Shown piece by piece: positions 12,661 to 23,958 of a stretch of 64,000 nt of DNA. The stretch lies in the NCBI GenBank assembly GCA_023053575.1, contig JAKZAP010000012.1:10230230-10294229 (forward strand), read 5' to 3'. The stretch's first letter is position 1. Every line of letters starts with the position of its first letter. This stretch comes from Branchinecta lynchi (lineage: Eukaryota; Arthropoda; Branchiopoda; Anostraca; Branchinectidae). The translations under genes were made by a program, and so were the position numbers. The notes under the pieces are model-generated. The model saw nothing but the letters and a program-made list of their open reading frames with translations. It was not told the DNA's origin and did no database searches.

Positions 12661-13102
12661 CATATAGTGGGGACCTGTCGGATTTGTGGTACCTCTCTGC
12701 GCTGGTACTTGTGTTGTATGCTTGACGAAAATCATTTAGGAAAAATAAGTGCTCACGCAGTGAGCCATACTTTCCATGAGATGATCACTGGCAATTGAAA
12801 CCCGCGTTTGTCCTGGGATTCAAATTTTGCACGTCTAGTAGAATTTTGCGTTGCGAGAATGGCCATAGATATTTTGAACGTTATAGGCTACTAGAGCAAA
12901 TAGGGAAAAATAAAAAAATCTCTAAAAAATAAAAATAAAACCCAACAAGATAGCTTCAGGGGGTCTTGTTTCTTGCTTTATATTTATGTTATGTAGTCTT
13001 ACTAGTACGAATAAATGAATGAATGAATGAACAAAATCCAAATAATGCAGCGTATTCAGGTAAATGACACAGAAATAAGTTGGTTTCAGTTAAACTTTAA
13101 CA

Positions 13103-13581
13103 AAAGGAAAGTAACAGAAGGTAGAAATCAGAGAAGTATGGTCGATTAACATCAACATGAGACAATAATAAAAGAAAAGATACTTAACTTGACAAACAAA
13201 ACATTATATCAGTCACAAGTAGCTGACTCCTCACAAACCTACCGACAGTTGGATGAGATTTGTTCCAAAACCATACAAATATGAGCAGTTAGTTTGGGCT
13301 TAAGAACATACATTTTACTTTCGTTGGGAGTCGGAGCTAGCAACCCTTTGTCCTTTCCATCTTATTCCCCTGGAAAGGAAAAGCACCGGAAAAGTTCCCG
13401 AGCGAACTGATCCGTCGATAGCCATTTGCTGATGAAACGCTCGTTTAGTGAACTAGCAAAACAAACGTGAGGCGTGGCCTGTGAGTTCCTACTTATAGGG
13501 CGGGTCGTGCCTTTAACTAGTCCACCCTACTTGGTAATTTGTTTCGTCAACTGTTAACGTATGATGATAAGGTTTTACTTA
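13103..13581. other. Intergenic stretch, no gene seen
   Basis: No recognisable feature apart from the TTA target copy at 13579-13581 of the following MITE. Confidence 0.5.
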
Positions 13582-14137
13582 AGCATTGTCCTAATAGGTG
13601 TAATAAGGTGTATTACCGCGTATAAGACTTATTACAGATTCCTCTTTTCCTCGGAGTGCGCTGTAATAAGGTGAATAAGGAGAATAGACTAGCGTTCTAT
13701 TCTAGCTTATGCAGGGCCAATCAGATCGCTTGGTTGGTTCCGCCAGCGGGCCGAGGAGAGGCGCAGCGTCGTCAGGGTTGCCAAAGAAAGCACAACAGTT
13801 CTACTTTGTTGGAAGCTAAAGAAACAACTTTTCTTAACAAAAACACATTTTTGTTCTATTACGACGGCTATTCGTCAGTTCGAGGATCAATGCTGTCCAT
13901 CCGTTATTTTAATAGCTTTTTTACAGTACAGTTTGCGTTATATTGTACTCGTGTACTTCAAGTAGTACCAAGAACCTTTTCGGATATTTTTAGAGCTCGA
14001 AACATTGTATTAACTTGGCAACACCGGAATCCGCATTGATAAGAACCTCTTGAGTTGTATTTGAACAGGCGTGTGTATTAAGACGTAAACATCGCGTATA
14101 GCGCTATTCACCTTATTACACCTATTAGGACAATGCT
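13582..14137. mobile_element. MITE, PIF/Harbinger-like (TTA target duplication)
   Basis: Terminal inverted repeats AGCATTGTCCTAATAGGTGT (continuing AATAAGGTG) and its complement at 14109-14137; perfect 3-bp duplications TTA at 13579-13581 and 14138-14140. Length 556 bp. A 127-codon frame at 13656-14039 inside it has no recognisable domain. A TWA-type 3-bp duplication is the usual signature of PIF/Harbinger; assignment rests on that alone. Confidence 0.8.
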
Positions 14138-14845
14138 TTAGAGTTTTATTGAGAGACACATGTACATTGACCAAATGAATAATACTAGTTCTAGTTGTTT
14201 TAATTGTTGAGTTGTGTGACGAGGATGCACATGACGAAAAAATTCAGTGTTCGGCCTCGTCCGTGAGGAAATTTTTGAAAATAAATTGCATTGTATTGGA
14301 ATTAGATTTCGGACACGGTATTTACTATCCACCCTACGGTCAGCGAACTGTACGCTTGCCGCTTTTGGCCACGGCTGTGTGTCTATTGAGCCTGGTGTGT
14401 GGCAAAAATTCAGCCGAAGCCACAGGTTTCGTTGAAGATAGGGCAGATTTGTAAAGTAGTCAATCTTATAGAATGTTAGATTATTATAGTGGAAAAACTC
14501 CAAACGATGTAAAAAAGGTTCATTTTGGCACGCATGGAACATGACTGACAAAAACGAAGGGGAAAAGGTGATTGGCCGCTCCCTCACTCTTTGACAAATG
14601 CCCCGGTCCACAATCTCACCCACAAACCGGAAAGGGACTTTGGAGCCACGGAAATAGGCGTAGGATTGTTTAAGACGTTTTCGGCTTAATGCTACGGACA
14701 GAGGATCATGATTTCTCGGCCTGATTTTTTTCTCTTTATTTGTAAAGTTCACTTCATTTATAAAGTTATATAGGCTATAATATTGATGATGGTGTCGAAA
14801 ATCCTGGCAAGAGTTCCAGAAGGCGAGCACTGATCGTCTGTACAA
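14138..14845 (-). CDS. Unassigned 235-codon ORF (doubtful)
   Basis: Open for 235 codons on the minus strand, from MYRRSVLAFWNSC to MYMCLSIKL. I recognise no domain, signal peptide or membrane segment. Composition is rich in Arg, Phe and Asn. It has no intron signals or partner gene that would support it, and its 3' end abuts the Harbinger-like MITE exactly at the TTA duplication. It may be a transposon remnant or chance; its length makes it the longest frame in the window not explained by the PITPNM gene or a LINE. Confidence 0.2.
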   Translation of the reverse strand: MYRRSVLAFWNSCQDFRHHHQYYSLYNFINEVNFTNKEKKIRPRNHDPLSVALSRKRLKQSYAYFRGSKVPFRFVGEIVDRGICQRVRERPITFSPSFLSVMFHACQNEPFLHRLEFFHYNNLTFYKIDYFTNLPYLQRNLWLRLNFCHTPGSIDTQPWPKAASVQFADRRVDSKYRVRNLIPIQCNLFSKISSRTRPNTEFFRHVHPRHTTQQLKQLELVLFIWSMYMCLSIKL

Positions 14846-14939
14846 GGGGTCCTTGTATAAACGTTAAAAGGCTTTCTTGTCTTTTTCATAGTTTATGTGT
14901 CAAATCCCTCCCTCTATCCACGTCATTAACTTGAGCGAT

Positions 14940-16500
14940 GAGTTTTTAGTGGAGTGTTCCTTGGAACAATCCACTATTGCGAGCGCTGTAGCAGCTTTCG
15001 GTTTCCGGTTTTCACCATATTTTGTGGAGCTCATAACTCTTGAACCAATGCAAGTATCAAGTTCAAACTCGGTATACTAGTGGGTATTGGGGTCTAGTTG
15101 CGCATTTTAAGGGTCCGGCCCCCCACCCCAACCTGGTTCAGGGGCAAATAGGCCCAGACTGCCCAGTGATTAATGTTCATAACTTGACTAGAACTGGACA
15201 TAGGACGATGAAATTCCTTGTGCATGTAGATCCTATGGCTGGGAAACTGCTTTGAAAGTTGCACCTCCCCCACCCGTCACGTTCTTGGGCAACTGGGCCC
15301 AGATTACCCAGGAGAAAAGTTCTTTACCCGTGACAGGAATCAACAGGTATCAAGTTCAAACTTAGTATACTAGTGGGTATTAGGGTCTAGTTGTGCCTTT
15401 TGGGGGTCCCACCCCCACCCCAACCCGGTTCAGGGGCAAATGGGCACACATTGCCCAGTGAATAATGTTCATAACTTGACCAGAACTGGACGATGAAATT
15501 CCTTGTACATGTAGCTCCTAGGGCCGGGAAATTGCGTTGAAAGTTGCATCTCCCCCACCCACCGCGTTCATGGGCAACTGGGCCCAGATTTCCGAGGAGT
15601 AAAGTTCGTTACCCGTGACCGGAATCAGCTTGGTAGGATTGTGAGCATTTGGGTCTCTTTTTACTTTTTGTGGATCCCAAACCCCACCCCCACTTGGTTC
15701 AGGGGCAATTGAGCCCAGATGGCCCATTTTTTAATGTGTTTAACTTCACAATAACTGGAAATAAGGCAATGAAATTCCTTTGTCCTTTGGATCATAGGGG
15801 TTGGGGAGAGTTGAACCACCCCCACCCTCCCCGTTCATGGGCAAGTGGGCCCAAACTGCCCATGAAAAAAGTTTTGAGCCGTGACTGGAATCAAACTCTA
15901 AGCTGGTATACTTGAGGAAAACGAGGTGTAAATACGCATTTGACTGGTCACGACCTCCCCCCCCCCCCCCTCTGCTCCCAGCTGGGTCCAGATTTCCCAT
16001 GAGTTAAGACCGTCTATGACAGGTCTCAACTCCAACTCTTGTGTATTTGGTGAGAAATATCTATGGATGAGGATTTGGTGTAACAGCAACAAATAAGACG
16101 ACGCGACGTACTTTAATCTTTAATGAACAGTTGGAAACTTGACTGTTTTGTCATATGATCGATGACATGAGGTTCTTAATGAACTGTGACAAAGGGGACA
16201 TTAGGCTTCTACGATTGGTTTATTGCACTTTTGACCTTGCTAATGGAAAAGAGGTTCAAAGGATGGGACTGGCTGACGGACCGAGCTATTCGTGCAAGAT
16301 TTTCAACATTTCTATGGATTTATACTAACGTTTTGTTTACTTTTATAACTTTTATAGTTAGATGATTACAAATTAGGTTATTTCAATACTTGTTTCGTTA
16401 TCGGGGATGAGAAATGTCTTGGTTCTAAAGCTATTTGTATATAAAATGTGATAAACATTTTACTTTTACACTCCATGTCTGAGCGCTTGCGCACTTATTG
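14940..16500 (+). mobile_element. Family F element with internal tandem units
   Basis: From TTTTTAGTGGAGTGTTCC to about TCTGAGCGCTTGCGCACT. Between about 15050 and 16090 it has roughly four units of 260-295 bp, each with CAGGGGCAAATGGGCACA-like, TTGACTAGAACTGGACAT-like and TGGGCAACTGGGCCCAGATT-like blocks. A shorter inverted copy lies at 21855-22660. Non-coding. Confidence 0.75.
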
Positions 16501-16642
16501 GTTCTTCGTACCGGAGTAGCCCTACGCAACTTCAGCAGTTTGTCCCCACAATCTTTGCCCCAGAGTCATTAGGACGCAGTTTCGTGAACCGCTGCCATTA
16601 CAATATATGGTACATTTCAAAATTCTGCGCAGCATAGTAGAC

Positions 16643-18129
16643 TTTTTTTATGGCACTTGCAGCTCCGCTCAAGTGCCATATACCGATCACTTTGCGGTCT
16701 GTCGGTCGGTCTGTCTGTCAATCCACTGATCTCGAGCTAGGGCAATTCCAGAAGTGCTAGGACGATGAAACTTGGCAGGCATGTTAGGGACCCTACCAAA
16801 CTAACTTGAAAATAGTCACTTCCCCGATTCGACCACCGTAGGTGGAGTGGATGGAGGGGGAATCCGGAATATTGACGTATTTTTTACTTGAAGGATCGGA
16901 TCTTAATGAAGCTGAATATTTGAGACCTCCTGTCTCAGATGTCACACTGCAAGACCGGAATGGATCCAGTGACTTTGAGGGGAGTTGGAGGGGGGGGGGG
17001 CGGAAATAGTGTGACAGATTCAGAGTGGATGGATCGGGGTGAAACTTGAATGGAAGAACAAGCACAAGCCCTAGATACATAGTTGACAAGACTGGATCGG
17101 ATCTGTGCACTGTGTTCGGAGTTCGAGGGAGGGTTTCGGAATTCCGGTGATCCCGACTTAAGATGCTTACACATGTGCTAGAACGATGAAACTTGGCAGG
17201 CATGTCAGGGACTCGACAAGTTTTTTAACAGTCTTTTCTCCCATTTGACCGTCATGGGGGGGGAATGGAGCGAGGGGGAATCCCAAATCTTGAGAAATGT
17301 CCAACTTTTGAACGATCAGTGATCGGATATTAATGAAACTGGATATTCGGAAAGAACTCATGTCTCAGATGTCCCATTTCAAGTACGGACAGGACTCGAT
17401 CAATGTGGGGGAGTCTGGGGAGGGGGGGATTTGATACGCTTCGAGTGTAGCGATTGGGATGACACTTGGTAGGAAGCACAAACGTAAGCCCTAGACACAC
17501 CAGTAATAGAAACGGACCGGATTCGAGCACTCTGTGGGGAGTTGGAGGGTGGTCCAGAGTTCCGATGATCGCGATTTAAGGTACTCATCCAGATGTGCTA
17601 GGACGACGAAAATTGGCTTGAACATTAGAGCCTTGACAAGATTGGGTAAGGAATTGTCACTTTCTATATCCAACCATCCCTTAAAGTATTCTCTTCACCG
17701 CAAAGCAGAAAAAAATACTTTTAAGCAAAATCTACATTTTCTGAACCCATGATCATTGTTACCCCAAGGGGTTTGCTTAGAAATGACTTTTTAGCACCCT
17801 TAAAGTGGGCATCTTAACCGAAGAGTCAAAAAAATACTTACCAGACCATGTATATTCATGGTCCTAAAGGGCCCATGATCATTTTAGCCTCAAGGGTTTT
17901 GATTACAGGTGACTTTTTAGCTCTCTTAGTGCGCATCTTTACAGCCAAATGCAAATTAAAAATATTTGTTTCCAATCGATACATTCTCGTGATTTCCAAG
18001 GGTCCATCATTATTCTTATCTCAGGGGGTTTGCTTATAAATGATCCAACAAACCCACGAACTGGCAAATTTCTACTTTCATCCTTTTACCAAGCCTTGCA
18101 AGTGCCATATGAGCTTCCCGCTCTTATTT
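16643..18129 (-). mobile_element. Family A element, complete, reverse orientation
   Basis: Starts with the hairpin TTTTTTATGGCACTTGCAGC TCCGCTCAAGTGCCATA, then CGATCACTTTGCGGTCTGTC; ends CTTGCAAGTGCCATATGAGC TTCCCGCTCTTATTT, the complement of the left end of forward copies. Two repeat classes are inside: C-rich units (16740-17620) and a different ~120-bp unit (17680-18060) with GGGCCCATGATCATT and GGTTTTGATTACAGGTGAC-type blocks. Confidence 0.82.
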
Positions 18130-19050
18130 GAACTATAATAGGCTCATAATAACGGGGAAGGTAGGGAAATCCTTTACTAAATCTCCCCTCCCATCGCCCT
18201 ACCCAATTAACCCATCCACCCGAGGAGTTGTCCAGTCCCCGGCATTTGCTGTACACCCTCTCCCGGCACCTATCGAAATTAGCGGTGGCGGCCATAAGTT
18301 AGATGATTCATCCTTCAGATGTTCCTGAGAATGCTTATTTGATGTTTTAACACAAAGCAACCGGTGCAGGCATCGACCGCGGGCACTTGCTGTTCCCTCA
18401 AATCGAGAGTGAGAGACTCCTCGCGTCCACCACACCTTGAATCTGCTTAAAAGGTATTTTTGGTCCTTTCTGTGGAAACCCCCATCCCCTTCTAACAGAT
18501 CGTTAGTTCGGAGTGATCTGTGTTTGCTTTTTGGTAACCAGAGTAGCCCAAACAACAGCGTCAGCTATGAGTCAGACTTCTGATAGTGACCAATTCCCCT
18601 CCCTTTTTGAACTAAAATAGCCCAAAAGCAATATAATGTAGGGTACAGGTCGTAGTGATCTATGTTTGGTTTTTGGTAACCAGAGTAGCCTAAACAACAA
18701 CATTAGCTGTCTGTCAGGCCTCTGACAGATACCAATTCCCCTCCTCTCTCTTGAATTATAATAGGCCAGTATCAATTAATGTGGAAAGCAGTGATATTAT
18801 CGCAAATGGCATTCCTGAACCATTTCATCGTGAATAGGTCATTTCTTGTGAGAGTTGTGCTTTAAGACAAGTGGTTGGTGGTGCCAGACCGGTGAAATCA
18901 ATATTTGATTCTCAGCTGACTTACCCTCAGCTTACTTACTTGTTTAGGTCCATCCACCATCCACCATGATAAGCACTCAGCTTGGACTGAAGGAATACTA
19001 GGAGATACGCTAGGTTGTGGCTTAAAGCTTATCTTTGTTCAAAACTAACC
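18130..19050. repeat. Intergenic stretch with ~142-bp tandem duplication
   Basis: At 18511-18650 and 18653-18775 the same block occurs twice (TTTTTGGTAACCAGAGTAGC, CTGATAGTGACCAATTCCCC versus CTGACAGATACCAATTCCCC), offset about 142 bp. No gene seen in the rest; CCATCCACCATCCACC at 18951 is a short simple repeat. Confidence 0.7.
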
Positions 19051-19064
19051 GAATATGGCCAGTC

Positions 19065-19475
19065 TAGTACCAATTAAATAGGCTTGAAGTCTCGTTAAAA
19101 ATACGGTACTTCATTGCTCCGCTACTGATATAATCGAGTTTCATCGAATGAACTTTTCCTTTCCGATTGGCGGTACCTCTATGCCTTCCAGTTATTTAGC
19201 AACTACAATGGTAACTATTAATGAATCTTCGTTGAGTCACAACAATGCTGCGTGCTTCCGTCAGAAGTGAGCTTACAATATCCTTAAATGCACGCTTTTG
19301 TTTGAATTTAAATTCTCCGTGTCGGGATGAACTTTGCCTTGGCGGGCTAGCAGTGCATAATCTGACCGTCATTACTAGATCCAAGGTGGAAAAATACTAG
19401 CCTAATTTACTGTGTTTAATCAACTATATAAAAATAAGCTGGCTTTCCATTAAAACTTTAAGTAGCTCGTCTAAC
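19065..19475 (+). mobile_element. Family C copy, diverged
   Basis: Contains AATAGGCTTGAAGTCTCG, ACTTCATTGCTCCGCTACT, GGCGGTACCTCTATGCCTTCC-type blocks and ends AAGCTGGCTTTCCATTAAAA, in the same order as the copies at 10.7 and 48.5 kb. Confidence 0.65.
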
Positions 19476-20230
19476 AGTGCTTTCTTCTTCCTTTAATAGT
19501 CGTATAAATTTTTTTATTAATAGATTGTTGAGCACCCGTGGGACGTGTTACAAAATAGAATAGCAACACGTGAGCGGGAGTTTTAGGAGTCATATCCGGG
19601 CAATCTGTCAGGTACATGAACTTCACTTTTGTGGGGATCCAGGATCAGGGATTGGTTATTTTCTCAAATACTGCCAGCAGTAGCCCTCGGTTGGGAATGT
19701 GTGGGGGATTGTGTGGTTGCGTTCCCTGGGATCCCCAAGGGTCCTCGTTTGGCCGCAGCTAGAAAAACGAACTTGCAATAAAAATAAATAAAATCAAACA
19801 AATTAATTTCATATTCGTTCATTTAGCTACAGCATCTCGAGGAACTTCACCAAGTGGGACCAAATATTAAATTTATAGAGGCGAAAGCATTTTGATGCCG
19901 TTATATTATTATTTGTATTATTATTAAATACTCCTTGAGCCCAAGCTGACCGGGAAACTGATACGTCAGCTACCATGCTTTTTGCAGCGATATTTTGGCC
20001 TGTTTTGGCAAGGGTCCTCGTCTCGTAATGACATCAGGGACAACGTCGGTATGAAGAAACGAACGTGGCAACTTTCTTTCTCCCGACATTTTCCCGGACG
20101 TTCAACAGTAGAGCCCAGTATCGCTGCAAAAAACATCGTAGCTGACGTATCCGTAGCCATTGTCTGAGTTTCGTTTTCAGACACTTGTGTTTTCAAAAAG
20201 CGTTGTCAATTGCCAGAGTCAAACACCGTG
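19476..20230. other. Intergenic stretch, no gene seen
   Basis: No recognisable gene. At 19960-20170 a foldback is suggested by ACGTCAGCTACCATGC / GCTGACGT and by frames on both strands; not delimited. Confidence 0.4.
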
Positions 20231-20238
20231 TTACTGTG

Positions 20239-20424
20239 CAAGGCCGTATCCAGGGGGGGGGGGGGGGGGGTAGGGGGTTGAACCCCCCCCCCCCCCGAAA
20301 CGTACAATAATAATCATTTTTATAGGCTTTTCCCTCTGATTTAAGTCTTTTTGGTACTTTTTTGTCCGACCCGCAGGCAACCCCCCCCCCCCCCCCCCGA
20401 AAAAAATTCCTGGATACGGGCCTG
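20239..20424. mobile_element. hAT-like MITE with 8-bp target duplication
   Basis: Ends CAAGGCCGTATCCAGG and CCTGGATACGGGCCTG are inverted repeats; perfect 8-bp duplications TTACTGTG at 20231-20238 and 20425-20432. Inside are long G and C runs around a core TAGGCTTTTCCCTCTGAT. TIR sequence beginning CARGG and an 8-bp duplication are typical of hAT elements. Copy two is at 25137-25305. Confidence 0.9.
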
Positions 20425-20432
20425 TTACTGTG

Positions 20433-20922
20433 TTTAGTTTTAAAAGCGTTTTACCCTTTGTGTTATGCGCGGGTTTAACACCGACTACACAGACCAGGCA
20501 ACTCTCCCGAATAGCAAGTTACGTTGCGTGTTTACACGTTAGACTCAAGAGTAAACACGGTGGGATGAAAATGCGTGTTTGGACATTGGTGTTAAGCTCC
20601 GTGTTAAACTCATTGTTGTCTAAAAACGCAACTCTGAATATATGTACCAAATATTGGAGGGATAAATCCCAACCGTTTTCGGCCACACTCTCAGAAGTTT
20701 GATAAGACATGTTTGCGCATCCTTGTGTTAAAACTTTACGAGAACATATCTGTTATGACCCTTTTAACTGTTATTCGATACAGAATTTCTGTGGAAGATC
20801 GCATCGACCACATGATAAATAAAAATATGTTTGATCTGGGGCGATAGGTGTCGGTGGTATCTGGGGGTCTAGCCTTCGAAGGAACGCCTTAGTTTTCTAA
20901 TAGATTTTTTATTTAATTCCAG
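20433..20922. other. Region upstream of the first recognised exon
   Basis: Should be intron if the gene starts further left. I looked for the conserved N-terminal PITP strand here and in the preceding 10 kb and did not recognise it. Confidence 0.4.
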
Positions 20923-21126
20923 CCTGGCTGAAGGGTCTACTACCGAAGGATGCCCTCACTGTCGAAGAAGAGGCTTGGAATGCCTACCCGTATACCCGGA
21001 CCCGGTACACATGTCCGTTCGTGGAGAAATTCTGCCTGGATATAGAAACGTACTACTTTAACGACAACGGGTACCAAGAAAACATCTTTAAGCTGAAAGG
21101 AGAGGATATGAGGAACCGAGTAGTAG
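20923..21126 (+). CDS. PITPNM: rdgB/PITPNM exon: PITP domain, central part
   Basis: Acceptor TTAATTCCAG, donor GTAAGT. The exon begins with two bases of a split codon and reads WLKGLLPKDALTVEEEAWNA, then YPYTRTRYTCPFVEKFCLDI, ending MRNRVV plus one base. The EEAWNAYPYTRTRYTCPF stretch is a hallmark of class II PITPs of the RdgB/Nir type. In the family this part forms the lipid-binding cavity of a START-like fold that extracts one phosphatidylinositol or phosphatidic acid molecule. Phase 1 at the donor fits the 28808 exon, giving a DLIDVVRDQ junction. At least one upstream coding exon must exist, because the conserved N-terminal strand (with the initiator Met) is absent from the preceding intron as far as I can read it. 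Confidence 0.95.
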
Positions 21127-21506
21127 GTAAGTTCCGTTTACGTACTGTATGCTACTTTATCCGGGTGTCCGACATCCAGATCTCCATTTGGGACTCTAAA
21201 CGACTTAATGAAATACAAAATCATCCAACCCCGAATGAAAGCTACCAGACGAGATCTATGAAAAATCTAGATTTAAATACATCTATTCATAATACAATTT
21301 ATAGTGGTTTTAGCAGTGGAGTAAAAAAGAGGAGATACATTGAAAATCATGAGTTTAATCGTGAGATCATGACACTGGCAAACAATAAGAGATTGGAAAA
21401 ATAAACATGAGATCTCATATGAAATCATGAGAAGTGGAAACACTGCCGACATCTCCATTTCTCCCGCGATCCAGTATTCCATGAACGTGCTGCTCCTTCA
21501 ATCTCG

Positions 21507-21797
21507 GAGCATGTTCCACCCTACTTACCGTAGTTACTACGCATGATATCACGAAGAATGTCAAGGCTGGAACGATTTTTGTATTTTCCAGCAAAATATC
21601 ATGCTACGGGCGAGTCTAACTAATCACGAAACAGAGATGCGTAGTTACCACGCTTACTATGCTCCCGAGCATGGTAAGCAAATAGTTACTAGTTACTATT
21701 TGGAGAAGGTTGGAACCGTCAGCGTAGTAACTTTTTACGAGGTTGGAACGAAAATAGTAACTTATAGTTACTATTGTTAGTAGGGTGGAACAAGCTC
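21507..21797 (+). mobile_element. MITE family D, copy 1
   Basis: TIR GAGCATGTTCCACCCTAC / GTAGGGTGGAACAAGCTC; TCG and TCA flank the ends. Internal blocks TACCGTAGTTACTACGCATG and GCTCCCGAGCATGGTAAGCA match copies at 58541 and 62806. About 291 bp, in the intron after the 20923 exon. Confidence 0.85.
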
Positions 21798-21854
21798 TCA
21801 GTTATTGGTGAGAATCTTGGCAAACTTATATAAGGTTTGAAGCCAAGCTGACCA

Positions 21855-22660
21855 TTCATTGCAAAAGAAATCAGAACGAGTGCACAAGCGCTCAGACACT
21901 TTTACACTTGCTCAGACAAGTGTAAAAGTAAAATGTTTATATGTACAAACAGCTTTAGAATCAAGATATTTCACATTCCCAGTAAGTAGTAACCAAACAA
22001 GTATTGAAACAACCTAATTTGTGATCATCCCACTTTAAATAGCAGAAATCCAAAGAAATGTTGAAGATCTTGCACGAATACGACTAACTGTCAGATCATC
22101 AACGATGGTCTGACAGCCAGTCCGACCCTTTAAACCTCTTCTCCATTAGCAAGGTAATAACAGGTGCAATAAACCAAATCGTAGCAGTCTAATACCCCCT
22201 TTGTCACAATTCATTAAGAACAGAAGAGTCCAGTTTCCATCTTTTCTTAAAAGAAGTACGTCACGTCTAGATATAACTCCCCAAATATACAAAAAGGTGA
22301 ACTTGAGACCTGTCACAGACGAACTTAACTCATGGGAAATCTGGGCCCAGCCCACCTGCCCATGAACGGTAAGGGGGGTCGTCCGTTCATCGTCCTATGT
22401 CCAGTTCTGGTCAAGTTATGAAAATTGTTCACTCGGCAATCTGGGCCCATTTGCCCCTGAACCGGGTTGTGGGGGGTGAGACCCCCAAAAGGCACAACTA
22501 GACCCCAATACCCACTAGCCTACCAAGTATGAACTTGATACTTTCACTGGTTCACGAGTTATGAGCTTCACAAAATACGGTGAAAACCGGAAACCGAAAA
22601 CCGAAAGCTGAAACAGCGCTCGCAATACTCTCCACTAAAAACGAGATTTTTGGCGGTTTT
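21855..22660 (-). mobile_element. Family F copy, inverted relative to 14.9 kb
   Basis: Runs from GTGCACAAGCGCTCAGAC to ACTCTCCACTAAAAACG, the complement of the 14.9-16.5 kb copy, but with fewer internal units. Contains CAGATTGCCCAGCCCACC-like and TTGCCCCTGAACCGGGTTG blocks. Confidence 0.7.
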
Positions 22661-22678
22661 TCTTGATCAGCGATCAGC

Positions 22679-22900
22679 GTTCTAACAGCTCTAACAAAAC
22701 CACGCTCATTTTCTCACTTGCCGTGTTTTGCTACCTTCGATGTGTATCACGCTGTCGACGGTTGTCTGCGACAAGTTTTTCCATCAGAAAAACCGCTTTG
22801 TTCCGTTTTCGCTGTAAGTCAACGGGTCTCGGAAAAGGCTTAAAACAGCCAAAACCGTGGGTTATTTGTTGAAAGCAGAGCCTAGTTTTAAAGTATTCAA
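22679..22900 (+). repeat. Dispersed repeat G, copy 1
   Basis: TTCTAACAGCTCTAACAAAA, ATTTTCTCACTTGCCGTGTT, TTTTTCCATCAGAAAAACCG. Related copies at 29783-29975 (+) and 53003-53262 (-). Confidence 0.7.
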
Positions 22901-22939
22901 ATATTTTACATTATTTTGAATAATAAATAGTGCGAGGAT

Positions 22940-23382
22940 TCCTTTAAAGTAGGATCTTAAACGTATTCATCTTAACAGCAAAGTAGAAAAAAAAATAATA
23001 CTTTTGAACAAACGATACATTTTATTATCCCCATTTCTGTCACAAGGCTTCTGCTTACAAATGAATTTCTAGCCCCCTAAAAGGTACATCATTGCCGCAA
23101 AAGTGCAGGAAAAAACGATACATTTTCATGATCCCCAAGGGCCCACGATCATTTCTGTGACAAGGCTTCTGCTTACAAATGAATTTCTAGCCCCCTTAAA
23201 AGGCACATCTTTGCCGCAAAAGTGCAGGAAAAAATGATACATTTTCCTGATCCCCAAGGGCCTATGAACATTCATGCCTCAAGGGTGTCTACAAAGGATT
23301 ACAGTACACCAAGAGTTGACAAATTCCCACAGTCATCCTCGGAACCAACTTTGCAAGTGCCATTTCGGCTTCTAGCTCTTGT
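22940..23382 (-). mobile_element. Family A fragment, reverse, with ~120-bp tandem units
   Basis: Two and a half units of TTCTGCTTACAAATGAATTT, GCCGCAAAAGTGCAGGAAAA, TGATCCCCAAGGGC, then ACTTTGCAAGTGCCATTTCG, the A left end in complement. Directly followed by a B-like start (GGGATCTCAAGAG, GTCAGTCTGTCCGTGTGCCT). Confidence 0.7.
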
Positions 23383-23958
23383 TCTGATCTATCTTGTCAA
23401 ACTTCAGTCATTTCTGGGATCTCAAGAGAAAGTGAGGTGTACCTATGCCATCGTAAATATGTTCGTCAGTCTGTCCGTGTGCCTGTCCGTATGTCCTTGC
23501 GTCGGCGTCCGATCATTTTTGTTTAGCCTGAGTAGTTGTATTTTTAGCCAGCAGGCTGTTGTTAAATTTCCTACGAGATTATGTCGGAAAACAGAGCCTT
23601 TTCGAAAAGGGATTCCTGACAGCGTCTTAATGAACCGTGGCGTTCGGGCGTGATTAGCTTCGAAGCCAGGCATTTGCACTATCTCGACCGTCAGACTTTT
23701 TATTGAGCACTGCTCCATGGGAAATCTCTTAACTATCAAAGCTTTGAACTTTGAACGTTTCGCGCGGAGAAGGAATGGGCTGTAAGTGCAACATTGCCAA
23801 AATGATTGCCCTCTACTGGGAAAAATTTGCCGAGATTTCCGTCCAGGATGACGGAATTGCTGGATGACTTTTATCGCATCGCTGAAAAATCCCTCGACCC
23901 TCTAAACAGCTTATGTCGAGCAATAAAGCAATAGTTAAAGAAACAATGTATAATTGTT

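Larger units (their letters stand above)
10690..13102 (+). mobile_element. Family C element split by a family B insertion
   Basis: The left part (to 10808) ends CACGAATAATCGATTTTT; the right part resumes at 12661 CATATAGTGGGGACCTGTCG and ends near CAGTTAAACTTTAAC. The uninterrupted copy at 48.5-48.8 kb reads CACGAATTGATTTTTCATATAG across the same point. The family has terminal inverted repeats close to AGTTTAACTGAAAAG. Confidence 0.8.
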
